Origin: Zhongshania sp.
GTDB taxonomy: Bacteria > Pseudomonadota > Gammaproteobacteria > Pseudomonadales > Spongiibacteraceae
Direction: 5' to 3'
Length of the DNA: 64,000 bases
Assembly: GCF_029212375.1 (NCBI RefSeq)
Contig: NZ_JARGNU010000015.1
Span: forward strand, 39,443-103,442
In this document: positions 1 to 12,323 of the stretch, piece by piece
How positions within the stretch are numbered: the stretch's first letter is position 1
How the letters are laid out: each line of letters opens with the position of its first letter
Position numbers and translations under genes: made by a program
The notes under the pieces: model-generated
Told to the model about the DNA's origin: nothing
Databases searched by the model: none
What the model saw: only the letters and a program-made list of their open reading frames with translations

Positions 1-149
1 ACATGTGTCTTATTGCTGGCAATGGCCTTTGCGAGGTCGAGCACGTGGCCCAGCATGCTTTTACCGGCGATGGGATGGAGTACTTTGGGGAGTGCTGAGC
101 GCATTCGGCTACCCTGTCCGGCTGCCAATACCACCACTTCTAATGTCAT
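1..149 (-). CDS. glmU: Bifunctional GlmU, N-terminal fragment
   Basis: Only the first 49 or so codons of this leftward gene are in the window; the rest lies before base 1. GlmU makes UDP-N-acetylglucosamine in the cytoplasm (uridylyltransferase plus acetyltransferase), feeding peptidoglycan and LPS synthesis. The translated start reads [16 protein letters not shown] followed by [14 protein letters not shown], which matches the nucleotide-binding GxGxRM...PKxL signature of the uridylyltransferase domain. The ATG at 149 is preceded by AAGGG. It lies downstream of atpC as in Pseudomonas, separated by a terminator, so it is probably expressed from its own promoter in the 80-bp gap. Confidence 0.93.
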   Translation of the reverse strand, partial: MTLEVVVLAAGQGSRMRSALPKVLHPIAGKSMLGHVLDLAKAIASNKTH

Positions 150-228
150 TGTTATGCCCTTATCCCAGCGCGAATTTTGTTCGTAAAACTTACATACTTG
201 ATTGTAGCGGGAAATAGTAACGGATACG

Positions 229-258
229 AAAAAGGGCGGCCAGAGCCGCCCTTTTCTT
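229..258 (-). terminator. Rho-independent terminator of the atp operon
   Basis: An 11-bp GC-rich stem (AAAAGGGCGGC, loop CAGA, GCCGCCCTTTT) lies 18 bases after the atpC stop. Read leftward, the hairpin ends in a TTTTTC run, so it can stop atp transcripts before glmU. Confidence 0.85.
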
Positions 259-275
259 AATACAGCAGAGCTGTA

Positions 276-701
276 TTATTTACTCAGAGATTTCCGAATT
301 TGTTGCAGTGTCCGGAGCTGAGCGGTAGCTGCTGCTAACTGCGCGGCTGCGCGTGAGTAGTCGATATCACCACTCTGATTTAGCATCGCTTGTTGAGCGT
401 GTTTCTGTGCTTCCAGCGCTGCAGCCTCATCGAGATCGCCAGCGCGAATCGCGGTGTCGGCCAGAATACTTACCACATTGGGCTGTACTTCTAGATAACC
501 ACCAGAAACATAAAAAATCTGCTCTTCGCCGTTGTCCAGCACAATACGTACCGGGCCGGGCTCTAGCGCTGTTAGCAACGGCGCGTGACCATAGGTCACA
601 CCCAAGTCACCCTGAGTACCGTTTGCAACAATCAGCTTAGCGCGACCAGAAAACAACTCTGCTTCTGCACTAACGATGTCACAATGAATAGTCATAGCCA
701 T
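276..701 (-). CDS. atpC: ATP synthase F1 epsilon subunit
   Basis: 141 residues, the normal length of the epsilon subunit, which sits in the central stalk of F1 and inhibits ATP hydrolysis through its C-terminal helices. The N-terminal beta-sandwich begins [18 protein letters not shown] and contains the family pattern [19 protein letters not shown] (about residues 31-49). The alanine- and glutamine-rich C-terminal half forms the helical hairpin. It is the last gene of the atp operon, 38 bp after atpD, and is followed by a terminator. Confidence 0.97.
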   Translation of the reverse strand: MAMTIHCDIVSAEAELFSGRAKLIVANGTQGDLGVTYGHAPLLTALEPGPVRIVLDNGEEQIFYVSGGYLEVQPNVVSILADTAIRAGDLDEAAALEAQKHAQQAMLNQSGDIDYSRAAAQLAAATAQLRTLQQIRKSLSK

Positions 702-739
702 ATTTTAGCCTCTCAGGCGTACAGCTCGCTTACGCGAGC

Positions 740-2158
<1,419 letters not shown>

Positions 2159-2194
2159 TTAAATAATCAAATTCTGTTTCAGTGGTGAAAAATC

Positions 2195-3061
2195 TTACGA
2201 CGCTACCGCCGCTGCACCACTCACGATTTCTGACAGTTCTTGGGTAATTGCTGCCTGACGTGCTTTGTTATAAACCAGCTGCAGACCGTCGATAATATCG
2301 CCGGCATTGTCAGTCGCGTTCTTCATCGCGATCATTCTTGCAGCTTGCTCACAGGCACCGTTCTCAACCACTGTTTGGTAAACCTGTGACTCAACGTAGC
2401 GAGTCAGTAAGCCTTCCAGTAATTCTTCAGGGCTGGGCTCGTAAATATAATCCCAATGATGCTTTAAACTGTCGTCTTGCTCTGCTTCCAGAGGCAGTAA
2501 CTGGCTTACAAATGGGCTCTGAGTCATGGTATTCACAAACTCATTACCAACCAGATACAGGCGGTCGATATTGCCTTCGCCGTAAGCGTCGAGCATAACC
2601 TTTACACTGCCAATCAAATCAGCAACGCTGGGCGCTTCGCCCATGTCTTTAGCCGCTGCAACCACGTTGCCGCCGTAGCTCTTGAAAAATGCGCCGGCCT
2701 TGCTGCCGATTAAGCACAAATCAATTTCTACGTTCTTGTCAGACCAGCCTTTCATCGCCTTGATAGCTTTTTTGAACACATTGGTGTTCAAGCCGCCGCA
2801 CAGACCGCGGTCTGTAGAAACAATGACGAAACCGACGCGTTTAACTTCCCGCTCAGTCATATACTGATGACGGTACTCTGGATTTGCATTGGCGATATGG
2901 CCCACCACCGCGCGCATGCGCCGTGCGTAGGGTTTACCCACTTCCATGCGATCTTGAGCTCTACGCATTTTACTCGCCGCAACCATTTCCATGGCGCTAG
3001 TGATTTTTTGCGTGCTCTTGATGCTGGATATCTGGGTGCGTATCTCTTTTGCACCTGCCAT
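2195..3061 (-). CDS. atpG: ATP synthase F1 gamma subunit
   Basis: 288 residues. Gamma is the rotating central shaft that couples proton flow in Fo to catalysis in F1. The N-terminal helix reads [21 protein letters not shown] followed by [15 protein letters not shown], and the C-terminal helix contains [29 protein letters not shown]; both helices make up the coiled-coil shaft and are strongly conserved. The ATG is the clear start. It lies between atpA and atpD, with gaps of about 50-60 bp. Confidence 0.98.
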   Translation of the reverse strand: MAGAKEIRTQISSIKSTQKITSAMEMVAASKMRRAQDRMEVGKPYARRMRAVVGHIANANPEYRHQYMTEREVKRVGFVIVSTDRGLCGGLNTNVFKKAIKAMKGWSDKNVEIDLCLIGSKAGAFFKSYGGNVVAAAKDMGEAPSVADLIGSVKVMLDAYGEGNIDRLYLVGNEFVNTMTQSPFVSQLLPLEAEQDDSLKHHWDYIYEPSPEELLEGLLTRYVESQVYQTVVENGACEQAARMIAMKNATDNAGDIIDGLQLVYNKARQAAITQELSEIVSGAAAVAS

Positions 3062-3112
3062 GATTCAACAATCCTCAAGCAGAAAAGCTGCGCGATAGCG
3101 CAGCTTAACGTC

Positions 3113-4657
3113 TTACCAAGTCTGAGTTGCCTTGAACTTTTCAACGAGTTCTTTGAACTTGCCTTCGAGTTCTGCGTTCCAGTTACCGCTGTCGTTGATT
3201 TCTTTCATTACGCCAGCGTATTCACTGTTGGCGAAAGACAGAATTGCAGATTCAAAATCAAGAATCTTGGCAACTTCAACGTTTTTCAGGTGACCTTCGT
3301 TAGCGCAGTACAAAGATAGACCCATGTCAGCAATACTGAGCGGGCTGTACTGTTTCTGCTTCATCAGTTCGGTAACGCGCTCACCTTGTGAAAGCTGAGC
3401 TTTAGTCGCTTCATCAAGGTCAGAAGCGAACTGCGAGAACGCCGCCAATTCACGGTACTGAGCCAGCGCGGTACGAATACCACCAGACAATTTCTTGATG
3501 ATCTTGGTCTGCGCTGCACCACCAACCCGCGATACCGAAATACCGGCGTTCATCGCTGGGCGAATACCTGAGTTGAACATATCTGTTTCAACAAAGATCT
3601 GACCGTCGGTGATGGAGATAACGTTGGTCGGTACGAAAGCCGATACGTCACCTGCTTGGGTTTCGATAACAGGCAGAGCTGTTAATGAACCTGTTTTACC
3701 TTTCACTTCACCGTTGGTGAATTTCTCTACGTAATCTTCTGAAACGCGGGCTGCGCGCTCAAGTAGACGAGAGTGGAGGTAGAATACATCGCCGGGGTAA
3801 GCTTCACGACCCGGTGGACGACGCAGTAACAGGGAGATTTGACGGTAGGCCCAAGCCTGCTTAGTCAAATCATCATAAATGATCAATGCATCTTCGCCGC
3901 GATCACGGTAGTACTCACCAATAGTACAGCCAGTGAAAGGCGCAATGAACTGCATAGATGCTGGATCAGAAGCCGTCGCCGCAACTACCACAGTGTGGTC
4001 CATTGCGCCGTGCTCTTCTAATTTACGCACAACGGCGGCAATAGAAGAGGCTTTCTGACCGATTGCTACGTACACACACTTAATACCAGAAGATTTCTGG
4101 TTAATGATGGCGTCGATAGCAATTGCAGTTTTACCGATTTGACGGTCACCGATAATCAGTTCGCGTTGACCGCGACCGATTGGCACCATGGCATCAACGG
4201 CTTTAAGGCCGATCTGCACGGGCTGGTCTACCGACTTACGCCAAATTACACCGGGCGCAACTTTTTCAATTGCATCGGTTAATTTTGCGTTGATGGGGCC
4301 TTTACCGTCGATAGGGTTACCCAGTGCATCTACAACGCGACCAAGCAATTCCGGACCAACCGGTACTTCTAATATACGACCAGTACACTTACAGGTCTGG
4401 CCTTCGGCGATACCAAGGTAATCACCTAAAACCACGGCGCCGACCGAATCGCGCTCAAGGTTAAGTGCCATACCAAAACGGCCACCTTCAAACTCGATCA
4501 TTTCGCCGTACATCACATCGGTTAAACCGTGGATGCGTACGATACCGTCAGATACCGATACTACCGTGCCCTCGTTTTGGGCTTGGGCAGACACATCTAA
4601 ATTTTCGATGCGCTGTTTGATAATATCGCTAATCTCGGATGGATTCAGTTGCTGCAT
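3113..4657 (-). CDS. atpA: ATP synthase F1 alpha subunit
   Basis: 514 residues, the usual 513-514 of gammaproteobacteria. Alpha alternates with beta in the F1 hexamer and carries non-catalytic nucleotide sites. The P-loop is GDRQIGKTA (about residues 169-177), and the arginine-finger region is visible in [14 protein letters not shown] sequence ([11 protein letters not shown], about 369-379). The start [17 protein letters not shown] is typical. It is in operon order between atpH and atpG. Confidence 0.98.
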   Translation of the reverse strand: MQQLNPSEISDIIKQRIENLDVSAQAQNEGTVVSVSDGIVRIHGLTDVMYGEMIEFEGGRFGMALNLERDSVGAVVLGDYLGIAEGQTCKCTGRILEVPVGPELLGRVVDALGNPIDGKGPINAKLTDAIEKVAPGVIWRKSVDQPVQIGLKAVDAMVPIGRGQRELIIGDRQIGKTAIAIDAIINQKSSGIKCVYVAIGQKASSIAAVVRKLEEHGAMDHTVVVAATASDPASMQFIAPFTGCTIGEYYRDRGEDALIIYDDLTKQAWAYRQISLLLRRPPGREAYPGDVFYLHSRLLERAARVSEDYVEKFTNGEVKGKTGSLTALPVIETQAGDVSAFVPTNVISITDGQIFVETDMFNSGIRPAMNAGISVSRVGGAAQTKIIKKLSGGIRTALAQYRELAAFSQFASDLDEATKAQLSQGERVTELMKQKQYSPLSIADMGLSLYCANEGHLKNVEVAKILDFESAILSFANSEYAGVMKEINDSGNWNAELEGKFKELVEKFKATQTW

Positions 4658-4688
4658 GCTCTGTTCCTCAATCCTATTCTTTAAACGC

Positions 4689-5225
4689 TCAGGAATTTAA
4701 TGCTTCAGCGAGTTTCGCTAAGCGACCGCGCACCGAGCCATCTATCACCAAGTCACCTGCTCTAATCACCACGCCACCGATTAACTTGGCATCTACATGG
4801 GAGTGAACATTCACTTGGCGAGCCAATTTCTTAATCAAAACTTCGGCAAGACGCTGCTCAGAGGCTGTGTCCAAGGCAAACGCGGAGGTAATTTCGACAT
4901 CCACGGTTTTTTCTTGAATCGCCTTCAGCGCTTCAAACAATTCGCTGATTGTTGGAAGCAAGCTCAGTCGCTTGTTCTCTGCGAGTATCTTGATGAAATT
5001 TTCGCCGCCAGCATTAAAGGTATCGGCGCAAATATCAATAAATGCCTGCGCCTGCTGAGCGGTTGTCAATGCAGGGGAGCTCAATACGTTCTGAACACCC
5101 GCCTGCTGAGCAACTGCTGCTGCGGTATTCAGCATTTTTGACCATTCGGCCAATGCTGAAGATGCCAAAGCATGCTCGAAAGCTGCCTTGGCATAGGGTC
5201 TTGCTGTTGTGCTTAATTCCGCCAT
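4689..5225 (-). CDS. atpH: ATP synthase F1 delta subunit
   Basis: 178 residues from the ATG at 5225 ([20 protein letters not shown]). Delta anchors the F1 head to the peripheral b stalk. An in-frame TTG six bases further upstream is possible, but the GGAG sequence is well spaced for the ATG at 5225, so I prefer that start. The C-terminus [20 protein letters not shown] is the conserved family signature. It follows atpF with a 12-bp gap. Confidence 0.96.
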   Translation of the reverse strand: MAELSTTARPYAKAAFEHALASSALAEWSKMLNTAAAVAQQAGVQNVLSSPALTTAQQAQAFIDICADTFNAGGENFIKILAENKRLSLLPTISELFEALKAIQEKTVDVEITSAFALDTASEQRLAEVLIKKLARQVNVHSHVDAKLIGGVVIRAGDLVIDGSVRGRLAKLAEALNS

Positions 5226-5237
5226 GATCAACTCCGC

Positions 5238-5708
5238 TTACAGGCTTGCTGCCAGCTTGTCGACCATGTCTTTATGAACAGACTCATCGATAGATGCTTC
5301 CAGCACTTTGCTCGCGCCAACCAAGGCCAGTTTTGCAACTTGTGAACGCAGCTGTTCTTTAGCGCGGTTTACATCTTGCTCAATCTGGGCTTCGGCGGCG
5401 GCTTTCAGGCGTTCGCCTTCAGCACGTGCCACGTCTTTAGCTTCTTCAACGATTTGGCTAGCGCGCTTGTTAGCAGCATCAATAATAGTTGCTGCTTCGC
5501 CCTTCGCTTCGCGCAGTTGCTTGGCGGCTTTCTCTTGAGCTAACTCAAGATCACGGCCAGCGCGGTCTGCGGCATCCAAACCATCAGCGATTTGCTTTTC
5601 ACGCTCGTCCATCGCTTTGCGAATAGCACTCCACACAAATGCGTGGCAGAACCATACAAAGAACAGAAAGCTGATCGATTGTCCAATCAGTGTGAGATTA
5701 ATATTCAC
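5238..5708 (-). CDS. atpF: ATP synthase Fo subunit b
   Basis: 156 residues, the size of E. coli b. One N-terminal membrane segment ([20 protein letters not shown]) is followed by a long charged helix rich in A, E, K and R, which dimerises as the peripheral stalk. The conserved start MNIN and the length identify it. It lies between atpE and atpH. Confidence 0.96.
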   Translation of the reverse strand: MNINLTLIGQSISFLFFVWFCHAFVWSAIRKAMDEREKQIADGLDAADRAGRDLELAQEKAAKQLREAKGEAATIIDAANKRASQIVEEAKDVARAEGERLKAAAEAQIEQDVNRAKEQLRSQVAKLALVGASKVLEASIDESVHKDMVDKLAASL

Positions 5709-5761
5709 GCCGATACCTCTGCTGTATGAATTTGCTGTCTATGTTTTGTCGTAGCGAGCAA

Positions 5762-6028
<267 letters not shown>

Positions 6029-6044
6029 TTAATAAAAATGGTAA

Positions 6045-7001
<957 letters not shown>

Positions 7002-7013
7002 TTAAGCGTTGAG

Positions 7014-7439
7014 CTAATTTGACGCTTTTTTGTTTACCACGGTGAAGTGGGCAAGTATTACAGCGTTCAGCAGCATAACGATCAGATATGCCAGAAATAA
7101 GACAAACACCTGCAAAGGCTTTACAACGGCAAATGTCGTGGCAAATAAACCCAGTGTTGCAATAAATTTCCCCGATTCACCACGGTAAAATGACTGAGTC
7201 ACCTCACGTGCGTAAGCCGCACCTGTGTATCGAAATATTTGGCGCGCAAAATACGCATTGGGTATTACGGAAATCATTCCCCCGATTACGATGGAATAGG
7301 CCACAACCACATCCAAGGGGATTGCTATAACACTGGCCAATAGCACCACTGCAAATTGCAAACCATACATTTTCATCACCGGCGGCCTAGCTATTTGATG
7401 AGCAGTGCGCGGGATTTTCCGCTGTCTTTCTGCTTTCAT
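7014..7439 (-). CDS. atpI: ATP synthase accessory protein AtpI
   Basis: 141 residues from the ATG at 7439 (MKAERQRKIPRTAHQIARPP). AtpI is a small inner-membrane protein with four hydrophobic segments that helps assemble the c ring or supply Mg2+. The frame stays open upstream to a TTG at 7535, but that codon coincides with the -35 box of the operon promoter, and GGAAG lies well placed before 7439, so the shorter form is chosen. It is the first gene of the atp operon. Confidence 0.9.
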   Translation of the reverse strand: MKAERQRKIPRTAHQIARPPVMKMYGLQFAVVLLASVIAIPLDVVVAYSIVIGGMISVIPNAYFARQIFRYTGAAYAREVTQSFYRGESGKFIATLGLFATTFAVVKPLQVFVLFLAYLIVMLLNAVILAHFTVVNKKASN

Positions 7440-7506
7440 ATTGCTTCCGCTGTTGCCGAAAATGGCTAATTTTATGCCTGTACTGCTTGTCCAAAAAGCG
7501 GGGCGA

Positions 7507-7535
7507 ATTATATGGGCTATATGGTTAATGTTCAA
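7507..7535 (-). promoter_or_regulatory. Sigma70-type promoter of the atp operon
   Basis: Read leftward: TTGAAC (7535-7530), a 17-bp spacer, then a perfect TATAAT (7512-7507). Transcription would start near 7500, about 60 bases before the atpI ATG. No operator-like repeat is obvious. Confidence 0.8.
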
Positions 7536-7683
7536 CCGATTTCAGTACTTATGGTACTAAAGTCATATATTCACGAAATCTATTTTAACTACTAAAATCA
7601 AGAATTTATCTTTTAAGTCCACCATCACGCTCAATAAATACACTACATAATGTAGGGCTTTATACACATAAACACAAAATACG

Positions 7684-8619
7684 CTATTTAATGTGATTTA
7701 AAATGCCGTCTAGCTCATCTAGGCTGCTGTATTTAATACTTACCGTGCCGCGACCTTTGGCACTGTGAGCAATCGCCACGGGTGAACCGAGCCGCTCCGA
7801 CAGACTTTCTTGCAATTGCTTAATATCGGGGTCGAGTGATTTTTGGGGCTTGAAGCTCTGCTTTTCGTCAACCATACGACGAACTAGCGCTTCGGTTTGC
7901 CTAACAGACAAACCTTTGCTTACTACCATCGACGCCGCGCCAGACTGCTCTTCTTGAGGCAAGCCCAATAGCGCGCGACCATGACCCATTTCAATGTCAC
8001 CGTTTTCGAGCAGGGTTTGCACTTCCTCTCGCAAACCAGTGAGGCGCAATAAATTAGTGATTGTGGTGCGGGATTTGCCCACTAATTGTGCAATTTCAGC
8101 GTGGGTTAATTCAAATTCCTTTTGCAAACGGACCATGGCTAAGGCTTCTTCCATGGGGTTGAGGTCTTCGCGCTGCAAATTTTCGATTAGCGCCATCGCG
8201 GCAGCGGCTTCGTCGGGCACATCGCGAATTAAGGCGGGTACCGAATCCAGCCCAGCTAATTGGCAGGCGCGCCAACGCCGTTCACCGGCGATTATTTCGT
8301 AGCGACCGCCATCGATTGGCCGCACTACGATCGGCTGCATAATACCTTGTGAACGAATGGAGTTCGCGAGCTCTTCTAAGGCTTCTGGCTGCATATCGCG
8401 ACGCGGCTGATAGCGACCGCGTTGCATAAATTCAACTGGCAAATTACGCAGCGTACCATCTGGTGTCGCCACGTTAGACACCGTCGATGGCGGCGCTGCG
8501 AACTCATCTTCAGCTCCGGCGGGGCTTGGCGCATTATCTGGCGTTGCTATTGCGACTGGCGTTGACGCCGCGCCCAACAAGGCGTCCAAGCCACGACCTA
8601 AACCTCTTTTTTTAACCAT
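7684..8619 (-). CDS. parB: Chromosome-partitioning protein ParB (Spo0J)
   Basis: 311 residues from the ATG at 8619 (MVKKRGLGRGLDALLG). ParB binds parS, spreads on DNA as a CTP-dependent clamp and loads condensin near the origin. The N-terminal arginine-rich ParA-interaction motif, the ParB/Srx domain with GERRWRA (about residues 109-115), the helix-turn-helix (LTHAEIAQLVGKSRTTITNLL) and the C-terminal dimerisation domain are all visible. Its start overlaps the parA stop by 8 bp. Three parS-like sites lie in recF of this window. Confidence 0.96.
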   Translation of the reverse strand: MVKKRGLGRGLDALLGAASTPVAIATPDNAPSPAGAEDEFAAPPSTVSNVATPDGTLRNLPVEFMQRGRYQPRRDMQPEALEELANSIRSQGIMQPIVVRPIDGGRYEIIAGERRWRACQLAGLDSVPALIRDVPDEAAAAMALIENLQREDLNPMEEALAMVRLQKEFELTHAEIAQLVGKSRTTITNLLRLTGLREEVQTLLENGDIEMGHGRALLGLPQEEQSGAASMVVSKGLSVRQTEALVRRMVDEKQSFKPQKSLDPDIKQLQESLSERLGSPVAIAHSAKGRGTVSIKYSSLDELDGILNHIK

Positions 8620-9433
8620 GAATTTGCCCAAGCTGTTCGTCTTCTTTTACGTCACCGTGGGAGTCTGTTTTCCCCGCGCGGCGCAACATTTCGCCGGCTA
8701 AGGCCAAGTACGCCAACGAGCCTTTTGACTGCTTATCGTAAAACAATATTGGCAGGCCATGACTCGGCGCTTCCGCGAGACGGACATTGCGAGGAATAAC
8801 AGTGCTGTATAATTTTTCGCCAAAATGCCGACGCAGCTCGTCAGTCACTTGGTTTGTTAAGCTATTGCGACCATCAAACATGGTACGCAAAATACCTTCA
8901 ATTTCTAATTTGGGGTTTATTAGCTGCTTGACCCTGTTGATTGTATTAATCAAGGCGCTTAAGCCTTCCAGTGCATAGTATTCGCACTGCATGGGAATAA
9001 TTACTGCGCCGGAACCAGCCAAGGCATTGATTGTTAACATGTTTAGCGATGGCGGGCAGTCAATTAGGATATAGTCGTAATCACCTAATATTGGGGCTAA
9101 GGCTTCGCGGAGACGAAATTCTCGACCAATCTCATTGAGTAATTCGACTTCTGCCGCGGTTAGGTCTTGGTTGGCCGGTAGAACCATAAACCCGCATTCT
9201 GGTGCCACCACTACGGTGTCTGCCACACTGCGGCCCGCGACCAACACATCGTAAACTGAGTATTCCAAACTGGCTTTATCTATTCCGCAACCCATGGTGG
9301 CATTGCCCTGAGGGTCGAGATCGATCAGTAGGATTTTACGTTTGGTTGCCGCCAGGGACGCGGCCAGATTCACGCTGGTCGTGGTTTTGCCCACGCCACC
9401 TTTCTGGTTGGTGACTGCATATACCTTGGCCAC
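8612..9433 (-). CDS. parA: Chromosome-partitioning ATPase ParA (Soj)
   Basis: 273 residues. Deviant-Walker ATPase that forms the nucleoid gradient pulling ParB-parS complexes apart. The start codon is GTG (MAKVYAVTNQKGGVGKTT); the deviant Walker A KGGVGKTT is at about residues 11-18, switch I LIDLDPQGN near 38-46 and Walker B ILIDCPPS near 122-129. No N-terminal DNA-binding extension is present, so it is the chromosomal type. It is co-transcribed with mnmG, rsmG and parB. Confidence 0.96.
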   Translation of the reverse strand: MAKVYAVTNQKGGVGKTTTSVNLAASLAATKRKILLIDLDPQGNATMGCGIDKASLEYSVYDVLVAGRSVADTVVVAPECGFMVLPANQDLTAAEVELLNEIGREFRLREALAPILGDYDYILIDCPPSLNMLTINALAGSGAVIIPMQCEYYALEGLSALINTINRVKQLINPKLEIEGILRTMFDGRNSLTNQVTDELRRHFGEKLYSTVIPRNVRLAEAPSHGLPILFYDKQSKGSLAYLALAGEMLRRAGKTDSHGDVKEDEQLGQIHG

Positions 9434-9472
9434 GAAATTTCCCTGTCAATTGCGCTATATGGTGTTGGCCGA

Positions 9473-10099
9473 TTAGTGACGGCTAAGAACCAGTAAATGT
9501 CTGGCTTCATCCACGGCGGGCACAGACAAAACGTGCGAATGCTCGACGATAAAGTGTTTTGGAAGCTGACTCAACTCCCCTTCTGGAAAAACGCCTTTCA
9601 TGGCGTACAGTTTGCCCTCTGGACTAAGCAAGCTTTGGCAACCGTTTACCATGTCGAGCAGTGAGGCAAACGCCCGCGACAAAATCCCATCGAATAACAC
9701 ATCGCTTTGAAATTGCTCAACCCGCGCGGTGTGGACGCTTATATTCGTTAATTTAAGCTGCATTTGCGCTTCAATCAAAAACCGCGTTTTTTTGCCATTA
9801 CTGTCGAGTAAGCCAAATTGCTTGTCGGGGAAAAGAATGGCTAAGGGAATGCCAGGCAAACCTGCGCCGGTACCCACATCCAGACACCGCTTGGCGCTAA
9901 TATACGGGGCAATGCTCAAACTGTCCAAAATATGGCGCGTAATCATCGCCTCTGGATCGCGAATGGCCGTTAAATTATAGGCCTTGTTCCATTTATAAAG
10001 CAGGGCGACATACTTCAGCAGTAAATCGCTTTGGGCCTCGCTAACATTCAGTCCCAAAGCACTAATCCCTTCAGTAAGGGTCTTTTTTAACACATCCAC
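9473..10099 (-). CDS. rsmG: 16S rRNA (guanine527-N7)-methyltransferase RsmG
   Basis: 208 residues. Class I SAM-dependent methyltransferase that modifies G527 of 16S rRNA; its loss gives low-level streptomycin resistance in many bacteria. The SAM motif is CLDVGTGAGLPGIPLA (about residues 68-83), followed by LLDSNGKKTRFL. The start is GTG at 10099, directly abutting the mnmG stop, which implies translational coupling. Confidence 0.95.
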   Translation of the reverse strand: MDVLKKTLTEGISALGLNVSEAQSDLLLKYVALLYKWNKAYNLTAIRDPEAMITRHILDSLSIAPYISAKRCLDVGTGAGLPGIPLAILFPDKQFGLLDSNGKKTRFLIEAQMQLKLTNISVHTARVEQFQSDVLFDGILSRAFASLLDMVNGCQSLLSPEGKLYAMKGVFPEGELSQLPKHFIVEHSHVLSVPAVDEARHLLVLSRH

Positions 10100-11992
10100 T
10101 CAGGCAGATTTCCTGTCCAGCAAGCCACGTTTTTTTAAATAGATAAGTAATAACGACACAGCAGCAGGTGTTACCCCTGGTATCCGCGACGCTTGGGCTA
10201 AGGTTTGCGGCCGCGTATTACCAAGTTTTTGTTTCACTTCGTTAGACAGACCTTCGATAATGCTGTAATCAAAATCTATTGGCAGCCGCGTGTCTTCATG
10301 ACGGCGCAGACGATTAATTTCGTCTTGTTGACGATCGATATAACCCGCGTACTTCACCCCAATTTCGATCTGCTCGGCGATCTGTTCGTCGACAATACCC
10401 ATTTCACCCTGTGCAAAAGGTGCCAAATCGGTGTATTTGAGTTCTGGACGTTTTAGCAAATCCAGCAAGTTGTACTCGTGGCTGAGGGGCTTTTCGATTT
10501 TTTCAGCCAATATCGCCGCTTCACTGCTGCCCGGCTGAACCCAACACTCGGCCAAGCGCTGACGTTCAATCTCGATGTTTTCACGCTTAGCTGAAAATAT
10601 CGACCACCGCTCATCGTTCACCAAGCCTAATTCGCGGCCTTTCTCGGTTAAGCGCAAGTCCGCATTATCTTCTCTAAGCAATAAGCGGTATTCCGCCCGC
10701 GAAGTGAACATGCGGTAAGGCTCTTTGGTGCCCATGGTAATAAGATCATCAACCAAAACGCCGATGTAAGCCTCATCGCGACGCGGACACCAAGCATCAC
10801 GCCCTTGGGCCAATAACGAAGCGTTCGCGCCAGCCAGTAAACCTTGGGCCGCGGCCTCTTCGTAACCTGTTGTGCCATTAATTTGGCCAGCAAAAAATAG
10901 GCCTTTTACAAATTTTGTTTCCAGCGAGTATTTTAGGTCTCGAGGTTCAAAATAATCATACTCAATCGCATACCCTGCCCGCGTCATATGAGCATTTTCG
11001 AAGCCCTTAATTGAACGGACCAAATTTAACTGCACATCGAAGGGCAAACTGGTCGAGATGCCATTGGGATAAAGCTCGTGGGTATTTAAGCCCTCTGGCT
11101 CAATAAAGACCTGATGACCGGTTTTATCGGCAAAACGATGCACTTTATCTTCTATTGATGGGCAATAACGGGGGCCAATACCTTCAATCACTCCGGTGTA
11201 CATTGGCGAGCGATCTAAACCACCGCGAATAATTTCATGGGTCTTTTCGTTGGTATGGGTGATCCAGCAACACACTTGCTCTGGGTGTTGTTGGCGATTA
11301 CCCAAATACGACATCACTGGCCGCGGGGTATCGCCCCACTGCGCTTCCAGCCCGTCAAAATTGACTGTTTTGGCATCAATTCGTGGTGGTGTTCCGGTTT
11401 TTAGGCGGTCTACCCGAAAAGGCAATTCGCGTAACCGCGATGCGAGCGCGATGGATGGCGGATCGCCTGCTCGGCCGCCACTGTGGTTGTCTAAACCAAT
11501 ATGAATTTTTCCACCGAGGAAGGTACCAGCAGTAAGCACCACGCTTTTAGCAAAAAAGCGCAAGCCAATATTGGTCACTACACCGCGGACTTCGTCGTTT
11601 TCAACAATGAGATCGTCAACAGCTTGCTGAAAAATAGCGAGGTTTTCTTGGTTTTCAAGAATCGTGCGAATCGCGGCCTTGTATAAAACGCGGTCTGCCT
11701 GAGCACGCGTTGCCCGCACTGCGGGGCCTTTACGGGCGTTGAGGACACGAAATTGGATACCGCCAAGATCAGTCGCTTTTGCCATTGCGCCGCCCAAGGC
11801 ATCGATCTCTTTTACCAAATGACTCTTGCCAATCCCACCAATAGCAGGATTACACGACATTTGGCCTAGGGTTTCTATGTTATGGGTCAACAGTAGAGTT
11901 GCCGAACCCATACGAGCTGCCGCTAAGGCGGCCTCGGTTCCGGCGTGACCACCACCAATAACTATAACGTCGAAATGCTGCGGATAATCCAC
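10100..11992 (-). CDS. mnmG: tRNA uridine 5-carboxymethylaminomethyl modification enzyme MnmG (GidA)
   Basis: 630 residues, full length. FAD enzyme that works with MnmE to modify the wobble uridine (cmnm5U34) of several tRNAs. The dinucleotide-binding motif [14 protein letters not shown] is at about residues 10-23, and the family signatures GGxxGRAGD-like sequence and [11 protein letters not shown] are present. The start is GTG with AGGTG upstream. It heads the mnmG-rsmG-parA-parB operon. Its usual partner mnmE is 5.2 kb away here, beyond an inserted cassette. Confidence 0.97.
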   Translation of the reverse strand: MDYPQHFDVIVIGGGHAGTEAALAAARMGSATLLLTHNIETLGQMSCNPAIGGIGKSHLVKEIDALGGAMAKATDLGGIQFRVLNARKGPAVRATRAQADRVLYKAAIRTILENQENLAIFQQAVDDLIVENDEVRGVVTNIGLRFFAKSVVLTAGTFLGGKIHIGLDNHSGGRAGDPPSIALASRLRELPFRVDRLKTGTPPRIDAKTVNFDGLEAQWGDTPRPVMSYLGNRQQHPEQVCCWITHTNEKTHEIIRGGLDRSPMYTGVIEGIGPRYCPSIEDKVHRFADKTGHQVFIEPEGLNTHELYPNGISTSLPFDVQLNLVRSIKGFENAHMTRAGYAIEYDYFEPRDLKYSLETKFVKGLFFAGQINGTTGYEEAAAQGLLAGANASLLAQGRDAWCPRRDEAYIGVLVDDLITMGTKEPYRMFTSRAEYRLLLREDNADLRLTEKGRELGLVNDERWSIFSAKRENIEIERQRLAECWVQPGSSEAAILAEKIEKPLSHEYNLLDLLKRPELKYTDLAPFAQGEMGIVDEQIAEQIEIGVKYAGYIDRQQDEINRLRRHEDTRLPIDFDYSIIEGLSNEVKQKLGNTRPQTLAQASRIPGVTPAAVSLLLIYLKKRGLLDRKSA

Positions 11993-12029
11993 GAGACACC
12001 TAAAAAGGAAGAAAATGAGAAGGAGCGAA

Positions 12030-12057
12030 ATTATACGTGTATCTAAGCATCCTGCAA
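12030..12057 (-). promoter_or_regulatory. Promoter of mnmG operon
   Basis: Read leftward: TTGCAG (12057-12052), a 16-bp spacer and TATAAT (12035-12030), about 38 bases before the mnmG GTG. It borders the AT-rich, DnaA-box-containing region. Confidence 0.7.
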
Positions 12058-12166
12058 TGAATTGGTGAAAATTTAATCAGTTATCATTTATATAATCTTT
12101 TATATACATATATGTTAATTATCTTAAGTTACTTATTATAAATACTGTTATTAAGAAAGCCTATTT

Positions 12167-12175
12167 TGTTGATAA
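12167..12175 (-). promoter_or_regulatory. Weak DnaA box
   Basis: TGTTGATAA, i.e. TTATCAACA on the minus strand, one change from TTATCCACA. It lies inside the AT-rich stretch. Confidence 0.4.
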
Positions 12176-12227
12176 CTTAGCTAACATACTGAATTAAAAA
12201 GACTTTTTAAGATGATAAGTAGGGGTT

Positions 12228-12236
12228 TTATCCACA
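12228..12236 (+). promoter_or_regulatory. DnaA box
   Basis: Perfect TTATCCACA. Confidence 0.75.
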
Positions 12237-12276
12237 GGAAGGCTGTCAGGATCGTGGGGGGGAGCTGGGGATGAAA

Positions 12277-12285
12277 TGTGGATAA
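12277..12285 (-). promoter_or_regulatory. DnaA box
   Basis: TGTGGATAA, a perfect TTATCCACA on the minus strand. Confidence 0.75.
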
Positions 12286-12305
12286 CTTTGCAGTTATTTT
12301 TGGTC

Positions 12306-12314
12306 TGTGAATAA
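12306..12314 (-). promoter_or_regulatory. DnaA box
   Basis: TGTGAATAA, i.e. TTATTCACA on the minus strand, matching TTATNCACA. A one-mismatch CTATCCACA follows at 12334, inside the end of the kinase gene. Confidence 0.65.
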
Positions 12315-12323
12315 AGCCACTAA

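Larger units (their letters stand above)
12058..12323. other. AT-rich region with DnaA boxes upstream of mnmG (possible or relict oriC)
   Basis: The gap between mnmG and the histidine kinase holds no gene. Bases 12066-12220 are extremely AT-rich and could unwind, like the DUE of E. coli oriC next to gidA. Perfect or near-perfect DnaA boxes follow at 12167, 12228, 12277 and 12306. A G-run (GGGGGGGAG) lies near 12255. The layout gidA promoter, DUE, boxes is that of enterobacterial oriC, but gene orientation favours the rpmH-dnaA gap as the working origin, so a secondary or regulatory role is equally possible. Confidence 0.55.
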